From: Membranipora membranacea
Taxonomy: Eukaryota; Bryozoa; Gymnolaemata; Cheilostomatida; Membraniporidae
Assembly (NCBI GenBank): GCA_914767715.1
Contig: OU612073.1
Location: 10,852,001 to 10,912,000, forward strand
Reading direction: 5' to 3'
DNA length: 60,000 nucleotides
A program made the position numbers and the translations under genes. Below, piece by piece: positions 8,405-19,725 of this stretch; position 1 is the stretch's first letter, and every line of letters starts with the position of its first letter. The notes under the pieces are model-generated. The model did not search any database and was not told the origin of the DNA. It saw only the letters and a list, made by a program, of their open reading frames with translations.

Positions 8405-11401
8405 CTAACTTGACACTGGCCAAGGATTCTCCAAGGATAAATCTCCCCTAACAGGATTAAGACCAAATTAATTAACCAATATCCTCTCACTAGTTAGGAG
8501 GGAGCCTTCTGCAAAGCCCATGTAGAACATTGTGCGATCAGATGGCGGGAAGCAGTCGCTGGCTATGTAAATATCAGCATCAGAGAAAAGCTTCAGAGAC
8601 TCCCAATGTAGTTTATTGCCATCAGTTCCTGGCTTTGGAAATTGACCGAACCCCTCTGATCCATCAACTCCCCAGTACTTTCGCACAACACAGACTGGTT
8701 GCTCCGCAGGTTTATCGCAACCTGTGAAGAAAAGTCATTTTAAAGTTAAATTGTGCACGGTTGTAAAGCTGTGCAGAATCAGCCACTAACAGAACAGTGT
8801 ATTCAAATCCGAATCCTCATTTACACATGGCAAATTGATAAGAGCGAAGAATATCAAGAAGATTCAGGTATTTTTGTTGCTTAGGCTCAGGTGAAGGTGT
8901 ACAAGAAAACCCCCAAACTTCACTTCCCCTTCAAACTTGTCAAGAGCAGCCAAAGGTGGTCTTTCTTTGAGAGACGACTTTGAGATTGAACAGTAAAACG
9001 CCTAGCATGGAAATGATGAGTTCATAGCCTCGATACCCTCAATTAAAGTAGGCGATTGTGCAGGATTGTCTTTACAATTTAAATAGGAGGGCAACTCGCA
9101 GGATATGATTGATTGATGTATGAGCATGCTGTTGATAATCGCTCCTTTGTAACTTCCATATTCCTCCCACCAGGCGCTGGGATAAGTCATGAACACTTTG
9201 ACTGCAGGGAGGGGCTTAGTTTGACTCATTACGTTTTTCGCAACTTCCTGTCTTGGTTTTGAGCTGATCATCTTGATTCTTTCCATTCCCTTGCTTGCTT
9301 GGGTTTTCCATTGTGATGAACAGTGACAACAAACTTTTTCTGGTCGAGTTCCTCAACAGATGTGACATCATGTTGGAGTTTGATATCAACATTCTGAAGC
9401 CTCTTGATATCCTCTACAATTGCAGGAGTCAGGGAGTCGAAACCATAGAGCCAGGTTTGTAGAATTCTTTCATTACATCTTCAATCGCCAAGTAGCTTGT
9501 TAAGGGAAACTCATCAAATGAACCTAAAAGTTCTCCCAATTTGATCAAGGCAGGGTGGTCTGAACGGTTTAGGTACTCCTTGTAAGTCAGCTCATTGGCT
9601 TTTTCCCCAGATTTCTTGATAATGGCATTGACAAAATTTCTGTCATCCGGAACATTTATATCATCCTCATAGCTGTAAAGCAGCAATAAGAAACACAATG
9701 TTAAAACATCGCTTGCATTCAAGTCAGAGATATAGTTGTCAGCATAGCAATTCCTACATGATTTAAAAACAGATAACTTTTCATTCCCAATAAAAATTAA
9801 AACAGATATCAAAAGAATCTAGCAGAGCCAAAGAAATAATCAGGTATTTTAATAGCCAATATTCATATGTCTTCTATAGATATAATTTATTTTATAACAT
9901 GGTTATCGGTTTTAAGTCAAAAATAAATGCGATAGTTTTTGATCATTTTTGTATAATATATTTATAATTTATTTGCTTAAATTATTTTACATAATTAAAT
10001 AATTAATAATTAAATTTATTAAATAATAAAACATTATTATTTATTATAATATTCAAAGCATCCCTAATTGCCTGGTGCCAACTAACGAATTATCAAGGTC
10101 GTTACACCTTTTACCATTACCATTGCTCAACATTATATCTTACTAGCATAACTGGACATCAATTGATGTATAAGACATGTCCACCACACTTTTGTTAGAA
10201 TATTTTAATTTTTCGCGTAATTTCAATCTGAGGGACATGTTCAAGCTACACCAAACTTCTAATACTTTTTTAAAATAATATGATAGCATCTACTTTTTAC
10301 AATATACCATTTAATTTACGTTCAATAATCAACTATATATTGTTCAAACGTAATTTTTCTGATTATCTTTAATGTCATATTGAATGAAATTTTTCTCTCC
10401 TTTTTCTACAATTTCTCTGTGGCTGATTTCGCTAAACAAGCGCATCGCTCTTTGATATTGTTTACATGCCAATGCTTGGAATCATTACCCACCTGCATGT
10501 GAGATCAAAGTGGCTTAGCAGATACGTGAGAGTCTCTTTGTCCTCACCAGTAATTCCCATCATATCGTAGAGCTCGCATCCATGGGCCGCCCTTTTACCT
10601 CTCTAATATATCTCTGGCAGAGTGTTGATGGCTCATTTCTAGCCATCATCTCTTTGGTTTCTACATTGAGTTCCTCCACAAGATAGCCTTCAATCTTGTG
10701 TATCTTGGAAGTCAATCTGAAATTATTCATCCTACAATATATGATACTACAAAGATGAAAGAGAAAACTTGTTTTATCGTCTTTTCATATAATAAGCAAC
10801 AAAATCTAGAGATCAAAGCCATGTAAGCTCTCTACCAGAGTTGCCTTCCTTGTGTATTGTACCCTGATTATAAGTGTGACACTTCAGAACCAAATAAGGA
10901 TGTCTGTTAGCTTGAGGAGGACACTATTATCATGAAAGAGACTAGATTATCTGTCATCATCTGTTAGTATATGGGGAGCAACTCCAATATTATAAGTTTG
11001 ACCAAAGTCGATGTGGGCATGGGAAAAATACGATTGCTCTCATCGTAAAAAAGCAAATAACTGATTCCCATTATCAATAGGATCAATATAAATATCCAAA
11101 AACCATACTCTGTTAAATCTAGAATGTATCCGTATTGGGACCATGCTCTAAGCAACACCATACAGTGATAGCCTAGCCCTAGTCTCATATTGTTGTTTTA
11201 AACTTTACTGTTTTCTCACCTCAAGGCTCCTAAGTCAGCTCTGTAACCACCAGGCATGGTTATTGTATGAAATCTCCCTCCATATCTATCTGCAGATTCC
11301 AACAGAAGTATCTTCAGGTTTGTCTCTTTACCCAGTCTCCAGGCTGTGTATAATCCACTTATACCTCCTCCTATTATCACTACATCATAGCTCCCCTCCA
11401 T
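8405..11401 (-). pseudogene. Oxidase A: broken L-amino-acid-oxidase-like flavoenzyme
   Basis: The four-exon layout of the intact gene B is visible: exon 1 11401-11220, exon 2 about 10720-10495, exon 3 about 9674-9000, exon 4 8721-8405. Exon 1 keeps the FAD-binding GGGISG and the RYGGR motif. It cannot make a full protein. Exon 2 has a 1-bp deletion and a Trp-to-TAG stop (10605-10603). Exon 3 lacks 16 bp near 9445, a further block near 9300, and its 3' end (about 9110). Exon 4 has a TAA near 8476. A TATA-like sequence near 11465-11475 differs from the B/D promoter. The exon-2 TAG is shared with pseudogene C, so the gene died before the segmental duplication. Confidence 0.85.
10964..11188 (-). 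other. Open frame with a membrane-like segment in intron 1 of oxidase A
   Basis: A 74-codon open frame includes a hydrophobic stretch (WIFILILLIMGI). An almost identical frame is at 37288-37512 in pseudogene C. Conservation is explained by recent duplication, and no splice sites or known domain support a gene. Confidence 0.12.
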
Positions 11402-12060
11402 TTACTGGTAAAGTTTTCTAAATGACATTATTTAAAGCGACTTAGAAAGCAGATGAGACCTCTGGCTATCTCATTATAGCCACAGTCTCAGATGGAGCAT
11501 ATTCATTAATGAAACATGATCAAATAAATATTAGAGTAGTTTAGTAGTTTAGCTCCAAATTCATTAATGATAAGCTGTTAATTTTTTGCTCAATTACATG
11601 TACGCTAGTCGGTATGGATTTTATACTCAAATGAGATCCCATAATTTGACATCTGCATTGGAAACAGCAAGACAATCTCTGGAGGCAGTGCATCTAGACT
11701 GTTTTGGGGAGGGAGGGACTACTTTTGTGGCGGGACGGCAAAAAATTAGTTTTGAGCCTCTAAAGACGGATTGCAAATAACCGTAATTAAAAGTTTTTTA
11801 GATGCCAGTGATATAAGAATCTGAGCAGCAGATCCTGACATTTGTGTCTGCTAACGTCTGTTCATTTCAGAAAGAGAAGTCTGCGCATGTGCTCCAAGGT
11901 TCCCCTCTAAATTCACCACTGTAAACATTGCAATAGGTAGGTTGAAAGTACCATGGTCCTTATCTATTTGATTTATTGTTGCCTTGCCTGTATATAATTG
12001 GTAAATAATTGCAATCTATATATAGATATTGGAATTGATTTGTTGCTTCTGTCAAACTTC
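11402..12060. other. Upstream region of oxidase A, no gene seen
   Basis: This region is paralogous to 37726-38320 upstream of pseudogene C. It carries a TATA-like CTATAATGAG (minus strand, near 11472) but nothing else recognisable. The short open frame at 11586-11780 is not preserved in the paralogue. Confidence 0.4.
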
Positions 12061-13600
12061 AGTTTATCAAAGGTAATAAATATTTAATTGGGAAACTATA
12101 AATAATATTTCAACTTAAGAAGGCTTAGAGAGGAAGTTTTTGTGGTTAATCTGTCAGATGAAAAAATATGCTTTTATTGCACTAAGGTTAAGAATGAGAG
12201 CTGTTTTTCCAATTCTCTGCCTGGGTTTCTCAATGGCAAGAGGTGGACAAGAATTCTAAAATTTGATAAGCCGGTTGATCTTCCAGCTACCTCTGTAGAA
12301 TGCCTATCGGATTATTCTCCTAATGTGTATTCAGAGAAAAGAGATTTATGACTACCCCCAAAGTGTATATTGGAGAGAAAACAATTTCTCTGAAAATCGC
12401 ACAACATAAGTCGCTCAAGTCAGCTATTGCACCACCCTGGGCATTTTGTAAACAGGTTTACTGTGGTGCAGGCGCTTTGTGGCTTGACTTTTTAGAACAA
12501 CAAATTTTGAGTTCAATTAATGTTTTTCTTCACAAACAACTTGTCAGGTTTGTTTGGTTAATTTGATGTAATGCTATACTTTGATCCTTGTTAACATTCC
12601 TTTTGTTATGGGTCATTATGACGTTTGATGATTTATCAATCTCATAAATATTTAATTAGAAGTCGATCCGGGTTTGCTTGCAAACGCCCCAGGGGTTTCC
12701 GGGTTCTGAGAAATTTGTCTGCGAATGTGGCATTTCCCCTCTCTGTTGAGACAGTTTTTTTTGTAAAATAAAGCCTATATTGAAAATATTTAAGTAAATA
12801 TGGAGAAATGTTGTGGCCTACCGATGAAGGGGCTTGTCCATGTGAAACCTTTTTACCATCAACCCAGATTCTCGCATCTACTATACATCTATACGTACAA
12901 AAAAACCTCTTATTAGCAGATATGAATCATAAGTGATGGAAAAACCATGGTCATGGAGCCAAAGAAATAGACTAGGAAGCTTCGACCATTTCAAGCATGA
13001 AGGTACAAGGGTAAGAGTCTTAGCAATTTAAATCAGCACTGTGATTAGTTTCACTCTTCCTTTCATCATCTACTATTTCAGATTAGTTTAGCATAAATGC
13101 TGACCAATGTTCAGTTCATTATGCTGACCCTTTCTAAGCTTTTACAGAAATTCGTCATAGCCTTGTCACGCGGCTAATCTTTTGTTTAGAGGACCCCAAA
13201 ACAAGAAAGTAGCCCAGCGGCAAGGCTAAATTTGCTGAGTAAAGCGCCCATTAAGATCCATGGCCATTCTGGTTAGGAGTTATTTAATCATGCACAGAGA
13301 GGGCATAACTAATCTAAGATAGAATTTATCAAGCCTCGAGATACTCACTTCCCTGCTTGAACTGCTAACTTATGACTGACAACACCACGATAGAGCGGTG
13401 GTATGGAGATAAATTAGGACAAAGTTTTGAACGCATGAAATATTATTTATGATAATAAATTTTACAGTAAAATGGGAGAACAAACTTGACATTTAAAATA
13501 ACTGAAAACAGTAAACAACATGCCGAAGTAACATATCAGACAGCAGTCAAAGACTTAGTAACCAGTATGAGATTTTAAAAATTCTCGTGGGAATAGGGGT
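12060..13600. repeat. Shared 3'-flank block, copy 1 (downstream of oxidase B)
   Basis: This block recurs at 25815-26815, 39250-40960 and 56465-58860. Landmarks are TTAGAGAGGAAGTTTTTGTG (12126), AGAGGTGGACAAGAATTC (12239) and AAGCCTCGAGATACTCACTT (near 13331). Its proximal end near 13550 contains AAAGACTTAGTAACCAGT, which in NG-T1 forms the last codons of the peptide. The oxidase B 3' flank therefore carries a decayed NG-T tail. No functional gene. Confidence 0.6.
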
Positions 13601-13705
13601 GAGATTACACTTTTCATTTTTACTATACAATACTAGCGTTGAAAAAACAGCAGAAAACACATTCTTTGTTCACAATATAATATTAAGAAAAAAAGTAGAA
13701 GATTA

Positions 13706-13832
13706 GGGCTGGTCCTAAAGTGGGTTCCAACAAAAATGCATCCTAGAGTGTGGACCAAGCAGCCAGAAACAGGTTAAGTAACTAATAAGCCAATGGCAGT
13801 GACACTTCAATCTTTGTCAACTAAAATTATGG
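13706..13832 (-). repeat. Degraded U2-headed repeat relic at the oxidase B 3' end
   Basis: GGGCTGGTCCTAAAG, GCATCCTAGAG, CAAGCAGCCAGAAACAGG and GGCAGTGACACTTCAATCTT line up with the body of the repeat at 17522-17768. It lies immediately beyond the oxidase B stop codon, so it is probably part of the 3' UTR. Confidence 0.55.
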
Positions 13833-13837
13833 CATCT

Positions 13838-16310
13838 CTAACTTGACACAGGCCAAGGATTCTCCAAACATAAATCTCCTCTAACAGGCTTCAGACCAAA
13901 ATGATTGACTAAGATCCTCTCACTAGTCAGGAGAGAGCCTTCTGCAAAGCCCATATAGAACATGGAACGATCAGAAGGCGGGAAACAGTCGCTGGCTATA
14001 TAAATATCGGCATCAGAGAAAGGCTTCAGAGACTCCCAATGTAGTTTGTTGCCATCAGTTCCTGGCTTAGTAAATGTGGCAAACCCCTGCGATCCTTCTA
14101 CTCCCCAGTATTTGCGTACAACACAAACTGGTTGTTCAGGGGGTTTATCACAACCTGTGAAGAAAGAAAAGTCATTTTGAGAGCAAAATTGTTCAAGAAT
14201 GTGAAGTTGTGCAGACCCAACAAATAAAAAGCCCTCGGTCAACTTTTCTTGGATGTGAACAGTGTATTGAAAAGCACATGCCCAATTCATTCTTTCCATT
14301 CTTTCCTTTCCATTCTTCACACCATAGCAAAACAAGTGACTAACTAAGCTAGAAAATTCAGCAAAAACCTCCAAACTTTGCCTCCTGGGATTGAATAATA
14401 AAAGCACCGAGCATGGTAATGATAAGTTCAATTTAGTTAGCAGTAGCATCAAAGTTTATATCTTTGATTAGAACAAACTTTGTGCAGGATTGTCCTTACA
14501 ATTGAAATAGAGGGACAGCCCACTAGATATGATTCGATTATTAGCCAATGAAAGTAGAATTCGTATGCATACCTAGAACTTGACAAAGTTGATGCTCACA
14601 GTGTTCCACCAATGTTTCACTGGGTACCAGATCTTCAGGAATGTGTTCCCCGACCTCATTCGTAAACCTAGCATGGTGAGGCCCATCTAAATCCTGGAAC
14701 ACATCGATATCACGCTGAGTGTAGGCTGCCAAAATTGTTGCATAGCCGCCAGTCACAGCAGCATTTCCAAAAGCTATGGTTTGATGTATGAGCATGTTGC
14801 TGATAATCGCTCCTTTGTGAAGTCCATATTCCTCCCACCAGGCGCTTGGATATGTCATGAAAACTTTTACTGAGGGGAGCGGATAAGTTTGGCTCATTAG
14901 ATTTCTCACAACTTCTTGTCTTGGTTTTGAACTGATCAGTCTGATCCGGTCCATTCCATTGCTTGCGCAAGCAAAGATGATTTTCTTGCTGTTGCATGTC
15001 ATGAGTTTTTCATTAGGCTTGGCAGTGACAACAAACGTTTGCTGTTCCAGTTCTTCAACAGAAGTGACATTGTGTTGGAGTTTGATATCAACATTCTTGA
15101 GCCTCTTGATATCCTCTACGATCGCAGAAGTCAGGGAGTCGAAACCACCGACTATGCTGTGCATGGAACCAGGTTTGTAGAATTCTTTCACAACATCTTC
15201 AGTTGCCAAGTAGCTCGTCAAGGGAAACTCATCGAATGCACCTAAAAGTTCTCCCAATTTGATCACTTCAGGGTTGTCTGAACGGTTTAGGTACTCCTTG
15301 AAAGTCAGGTCATTAGCCTTCTCCCCAGATTTCTTGATAATGGCATTGGCAAAATTTCTGTCTTCCGGGACATCTATATCATCCTCATAGCTGTAAAGCA
15401 CCAATAAAAAAAGTACAATCATGAAGTTTTAAATTTAACATAATATAAGTTCCTACATGGTATTAAGAACAGATAACTCATCTGACACTATAATAAAACC
15501 TAAAAAATATCCAAAAAAAATTTGGCAGAGCTCAAACTCGGGTATTTTTATAGCTGAGAATCACAATATGTATATAATAGATTTAGGACATGGTTACAGG
15601 TTTCAATTCAAAAACAAATAGTGTACAGTACTTTATTTTGTTACTTGTTTTGTGATTGATATTTTGTGTGACAAGTAGAATAATTGAAGCAGTTCTTCGC
15701 TATTACACACCTGCATGAAAGATCAAAGTGATTAAATAGATGCATGAGAGTGTCTTTGTCTTCACCAGTAATTCCCATCATATCATAGAGCTCGCTTCCA
15801 TGGGCCGCCCTTTTACCTCTCCAATATATCTCTGGCAGAGTGTTTGATGGCTCATTTCTAGCCACCATCTCTTTGGTTTCTACATTGAGCTCCTCTACAA
15901 GATAACTCTCTATCTTGTGTATCTTGGGGGTCAATCTGAAATTATTCAATTTACAATATATATATATATATATATATATCTGTTAGGATGAGTAGGACAC
16001 TTTTATCAAGGAAGCAGCCACATTATGTGTCATCAATCAGTATATGGGGGAGCAACTCAAATATTGTCAAATTTGACCAAAAACGATGTGGGCATTGGAA
16101 AAATAAGATTGCTCTCCAAGTTTTTTACCGCATGGCTCCTAAATCAGCTCTGTAACCACCAGGCATAGTTACTGTATGAAATCTCCCTCCATATCTATCT
16201 GAAGAATCCAGCAGAAGTATCTTCAGGTTTGTCTCTTTACCCAGTCTCCAGGCTGTGTATAATCCACTTATACCTCCTCCTATTATCACCACATCATAAC
16301 TACCCTCCAT
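13838..16310 (-). CDS. Oxidase B: intact L-amino-acid-oxidase-like flavoenzyme, 513 aa
   Basis: Four exons join in frame: 16310-16129, 15935-15711, 15390-14573 and 14154-13838. All introns have GT/AG ends, in phases 2, 2 and 1, and the product is 513 aa. FAD-binding motifs are G11-x-G13-x-x-G16 (VVIIGGGISGLY), acidic residue D35 (Glu in oxidase D) and R39-YGGR. The C-terminal FAD segment is IYIASD (459-464) with GFAEGS (477-482). This is the flavin amine oxidase fold. The size and the WWEEYG/GGY segments suggest an L-amino-acid oxidase (amino acid + O2 + H2O to keto acid, NH3 and H2O2), as inferred from the family. The start lies 62 bp from a TATA box, and no signal peptide is present, so the protein would be cytosolic unless an upstream exon exists. 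Substrate is not deducible. Confidence 0.88.
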
Positions 16311-16352
16311 TCTCTGAGATAATGAGAAACAGGTAACAAAGTGAATGTCTTT

Positions 16353-16379
16353 AACCCTGTCTGAAACAGGGTTTTATAG
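16353..16379 (-). promoter_or_regulatory. Oxidase B core promoter: TATA box and start-site hairpin
   Basis: CTATAAAA (minus strand, 16379-16372) stands 62 bp before the oxidase start codon. It overlaps the outer end of a perfect 8-bp inverted repeat, AACCCTGT and ACAGGGTT with a 5-base loop (16353-16373), which covers the expected transcription start. Oxidase D has the same stem with one loop change (43773-43799). Confidence 0.65.
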
Positions 16380-16399
16380 TCAAGACTGCAGGTCTTACA

Positions 16400-17260
16400 G
16401 TGCGGACTATAATGTTGGCCAATTGTGGCATGTCTATTCACCTTGACTGGCTAGGGGGGACTTGGGTGCTAAGTGCCGAAAGTTTTTTGAGTCATCGAAA
16501 AATTATAGCTTGTCACATATTACTGCAATATTGCTGCTATAACTGCCATCGACATTAATATGCATAAGCAGCAGCAAACCTCAGGTCTAATTTCCTGTAT
16601 CCAGAAGAAAGAAAGGCAGTGCTTATATCCTGAAAGGTTCCCCCTTAATCCACCACTTTAATCAGTTTGTTTGTAGCGTTGGAGCTGAGGGAAAATTAAT
16701 TGCCAATTGAATTTTTGTAACTGCAAAACAAATCAAATTCTTCTTTGCTTTGAGGAAGGGATATGATTTATGAGTCTAGTCACTTTCCGTTCGGTGGCGA
16801 GTTCAAAAGTAATGAAAGAAATGTCCTTCTTTGATTGTTTTGGAGAAGCGAAAGAGCTGCCGAAATAAAATACATTAGACATCCTGGGTGATTTAATGGA
16901 ACTGAGAGACAATTAGAAATGATGCTATTCTCGCACCTGGTTGTTATTTTTATAAATATAAGACAGGCACCATCAAGTGATAAACAACTTCAACGACTCA
17001 AAATTCAGTTCAAAATATATAACACACATATTTTTCTGGTAAGAACTGGTGTCAATTTTTAACTAAGAGCTACAATAATGCCGTAATTAAAAGTTTCAAT
17101 AAGAGATTCTTTTCAACGATCATAACTCTCATTTAAAAAACAAAATACCTTAAAATATCCCTAACATTATAGAGCAGAGAGAAAAAGACATTTAAGAGCT
17201 GAAAATTGTTCCAGTTATACGGACAAAATAGCTATTGGCGAATGATATTGTCAGAGAGAA
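16400..17260. other. Upstream region of oxidase B, no gene seen
   Basis: Positions 16400-16690 are nearly identical to 43820-44105 upstream of oxidase D. From about 16690 to 16850 the match continues at 44519-44680. The remainder is unit-1-specific AT-rich DNA in which I recognise nothing. Confidence 0.4.
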
Positions 17261-17261
17261 T

Positions 17262-17512
17262 CCCATCCTTGTTGTTGAGGCCCTGTTTATGACAAAACAG
17301 AGGGTGGGCTGCCCCTAATGAGGGACGCAAGTTGCCCGGAGTCCTCGTACTGAGAGTGTGATACATCCTAGTAAACTAGAATGCATCCTAGAGGTGAGGT
17401 CATGGTGGACCTCCTAATCGTAAGTGTGCAGCAAGCTGCCAGAAACTGAAACAGGCACTAATCAGCCGTTGGCCATGACACTTTGATCTTAGCCAATAGG
17501 TCGAGAAGCGAT
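17262..17512 (-). mobile_element. U2 snRNA-headed SINE-like repeat, copy 1
   Basis: Read on the minus strand the repeat starts ATCGCTTCTCGACCTATTGG and continues CTAAGATCAA. These are the first 30 or so bases of U2 snRNA with two changes. The body of about 215 bp is unrelated to U2 and ends CCTGTTTTGTC-like near 17285. It forms a head-to-tail dimer with the next copy (period 259 bp). It is not a functional U2 gene, because the branch-point-pairing and Sm regions are absent. Confidence 0.75.
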
Positions 17513-17521
17513 CCTTGGTGT

Positions 17522-17768
17522 TGATCCTTGTTGTTGAGGCCCTGTTTATGACAAAACAGAGGGTGGGCTGCCCCTAAAGAGGGACGCAAGTTGCTCGGAG
17601 TCCTCGTACTGAGAGTGTGATACATCCTAGTAAACTAGAATGCATCCTAGAGGTGAGGCCATGGTGGACCTCCCAATCGTGAGTGTGCAGCAAGCTGCCA
17701 GAAACTGAAACAGGCACTAATCAGCCATTGGCCATGACACTTTGATCTTAGCCAATAGGCCGAGAAGT
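17522..17768 (-). mobile_element. U2 snRNA-headed SINE-like repeat, copy 2
   Basis: This is the same structure as the adjacent copy, with the head CTTCTCGGCCTATTGGCTAA ending at 17768. The first few U2 bases (ATCG) are missing. Body identity to copy 1 is high. Confidence 0.75.
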
Positions 17769-17784
17769 TGTTGAGGGCAATCAC

Positions 17785-18195
17785 ATCTAGGCCAGAAGCA
17801 GCCTAGCTGTAACTGCTCTATAAAAAAATGGCACGGACAATTTTCGATGGCAGGAAACTGATCGCATATTATACTTCATTGATGTTTCTTCTGTAAAATT
17901 CACCGGATGTACCCAGTTGTAGTGGTCATATTTAGAAATTAAAAGGTGTTTTGTTTTTGCATTATATGTGTGGGGACATAACTCCTATTCTGTGTAATAT
18001 TACTTGTCTTATCTTCAGGGAATTCCAGGTTGAAACTGCATTGTGGGGATTTTGTTGACTTGCCAAATTATTTACCAAGTAAACTTGCAGAAGTCTGCTC
18101 GTGTTAGATCAGGACAAATTTTAAAATTTTTCAATAAGTATAATGTCAGATCTTTATGAGGTTAGTATGATACTGTCTTGCGGCAGCATATCCGC
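17785..18195 (+). repeat. Left arm of a foldback-like inverted repeat
   Basis: GGCCAGAAGCAGC at 17791 and GGAATTCCAGGTTGAAA near 18020 recur in reverse complement at 19310-19725, including GGCCAGAAGCAGC. This gives arms of about 400 bp around a spacer of about 1.1 kb. A single arm, uninterrupted, is at 44682-45090 in unit 2. Confidence 0.65.
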
Positions 18196-18780
18196 AATAT
18201 TTCTCAAAATTGCATATAATAAGTAAAATGTTAAGAATTCAATAAAAGGTGTTTCTCGGGTGGAACAACGCGCTGAATCCAATATTAAGGGTGTACCCAG
18301 TTGTAGCGATCATGTCAGCGGCAGCGCGGCAGCATATCCTCATTTCCTCTAAAAAGTGCTTTTAATGAGTGAAATATTAAGAGTTTAGATAAAAGGTGTT
18401 TCATGGGTATAACAACGTGCTGAATATAAAGAAATAAGGGTGTAACCTAGAACAAGTTTGATCCAATTGCCTGCATGCCTTTTGCTCCCGATCCACTCGT
18501 CACTCCGCGGCGTGACCAGTGGATTGGAAGCCACTCGGAATGCAGGCAAATGGACCAAACTTGGTCTAGTGTACCCAGTCGTAGCAATCGGCAGCGCGGC
18601 AGCATATCGCAATTTTTCTCAAAATCGCTTATAATTAGTGTTTTAAACAAGGGTATATCTAGGGTAGAACAACGTGCTGAATCTAAAACTGAGAGTGTAC
18701 CCGGTTGTAGCAATCATGTCACCAGTTGAAGAGGTCAGCCGCAGCACTACTGCATATCCAAAATATTCACACTATCGATA
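18196..18780. repeat. Degenerate tandem repeats inside the foldback spacer
   Basis: GTGTACCCAGTTGTAGC-type motifs and CGGCAGCGCGGCAGCATATC recur near 18290, 18310, 18570, 18590, 18695 and 18735. Between them are diverged AAAAGGTGTTTC and GAACAACG(C/T)GCTGAAT segments. No coding potential. Confidence 0.5.
18448..18568. mobile_element. Palindromic 121-bp MITE with near-perfect 8-bp target duplication
   Basis: The terminal arms TAGAACAAGTTTGATCCAAT and (reverse complement of the right end) TAGACCAAGTTTGGTCCATT pair over about 55 bp. GTGTAACC at 18440-18447 and GTGTACCC at 18569-18576 flank it, which is consistent with a hAT-size 8-bp target duplication bearing one mismatch. It interrupts the spacer repeats. 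Confidence 0.65.
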
Positions 18781-19020
18781 TGTGATTAGTTGGAAGTCAA
18801 GAGTTTGATGCAGTTGACACAATTCAAGACTATAGTCCTGGGTTCTACATTGTGTATGTTTTATCATTGCATGAGGTGGTTGGTGAGAGACAGCGCTACC
18901 GCATATCCCCATATCATGTCATTAGCATGCTAGGAAAGTATGCAAAGCTGGCATATCTAAGTTTTTCAGACTCTGACAGTTGGGTTTCTTCGCTGAAAAG
19001 TGAGGCACTCATTGCTGTTT

Positions 19021-19230
19021 GCTAAGAAACAGAAGATTGGGCTGCCCCTAAAGAGGGACGCAAGTGTCCTAATCCTCATACTGAGAATGTGATACATTCT
19101 AGAAAACTAGAATGCATCCTAGAGGTGAGGCCATAGAGGACCTCCTAATCATAAGTGTGCAGCAAGCTGCCAAAACTGAACTGGCACTAATCGGCCATTG
19201 GCAGTGACACTTTGATCTTAGCCAATAGGC
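19021..19230 (-). mobile_element. U2 snRNA-headed SINE-like repeat, copy 3 (5'-truncated)
   Basis: GGGCTGCCCCTAAAGAGGGA, GAATGCATCCTAGAGG and TGATCTTAGCCAATAGG match the other copies. The head stops after GCCTATTGG, so the outermost U2 bases are lost. Confidence 0.7.
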
Positions 19231-19309
19231 ACCCATTGAACTCTTTGCTCATGTGTTATGCAAAAGATATCCAGCCGAAAAATGACATAAGAAGCAATTG
19301 AAACATCAA

Positions 19310-19725
19310 AAATGATGTTGGTAATTGCCCCAAGACAGTGGTCTTAAGACCATACAATATCATACTAGTCCCATAAGAAGTTTGACATAATTCATTGAAA
19401 TTTTTCAATTTGTGCTGGTCTGATACGAGCAGACTTCTCTGCAAGTTTACTTCGTGAATTAATTACCATGTCAACAAATCCCACAATGCAATTTCAACCT
19501 GGAATTCCCTGATGAGTAGATTAGTTAGACTACACAGAATAGGAGTTATTTCCCCACACATATAATGCCAAAACAAAACACCTTTTAATTTCTAAATATG
19601 ACCACTACAACTGAGTACACCCAGCGAATTTTACAGAACATACACCAATGAAGTATAAAACGTGACCAATATCCTGCCATCAAATATTGTCCGTGCCATA
19701 ACAACTTATGCATAGCTGCTTCTGG
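19310..19725 (-). repeat. Right arm of the foldback-like inverted repeat
   Basis: This is the reverse complement of 17785-18195 with moderate divergence. Beyond it (19733 on) the sequence becomes paralogous to 53571 and following. Confidence 0.65.

Noticed and set aside
12142-12566. Two adjacent plus-strand frames of about 70 codons
   Set aside because: They lie in the shared 3'-flank block. The other three copies break these frames and no domain is seen.
17473-17512. Possible functional U2 snRNA gene
   Set aside because: Only the first 30 or so bases of U2 match. The branch-point recognition region beyond that, the Sm site and the 3' stem-loops are absent.
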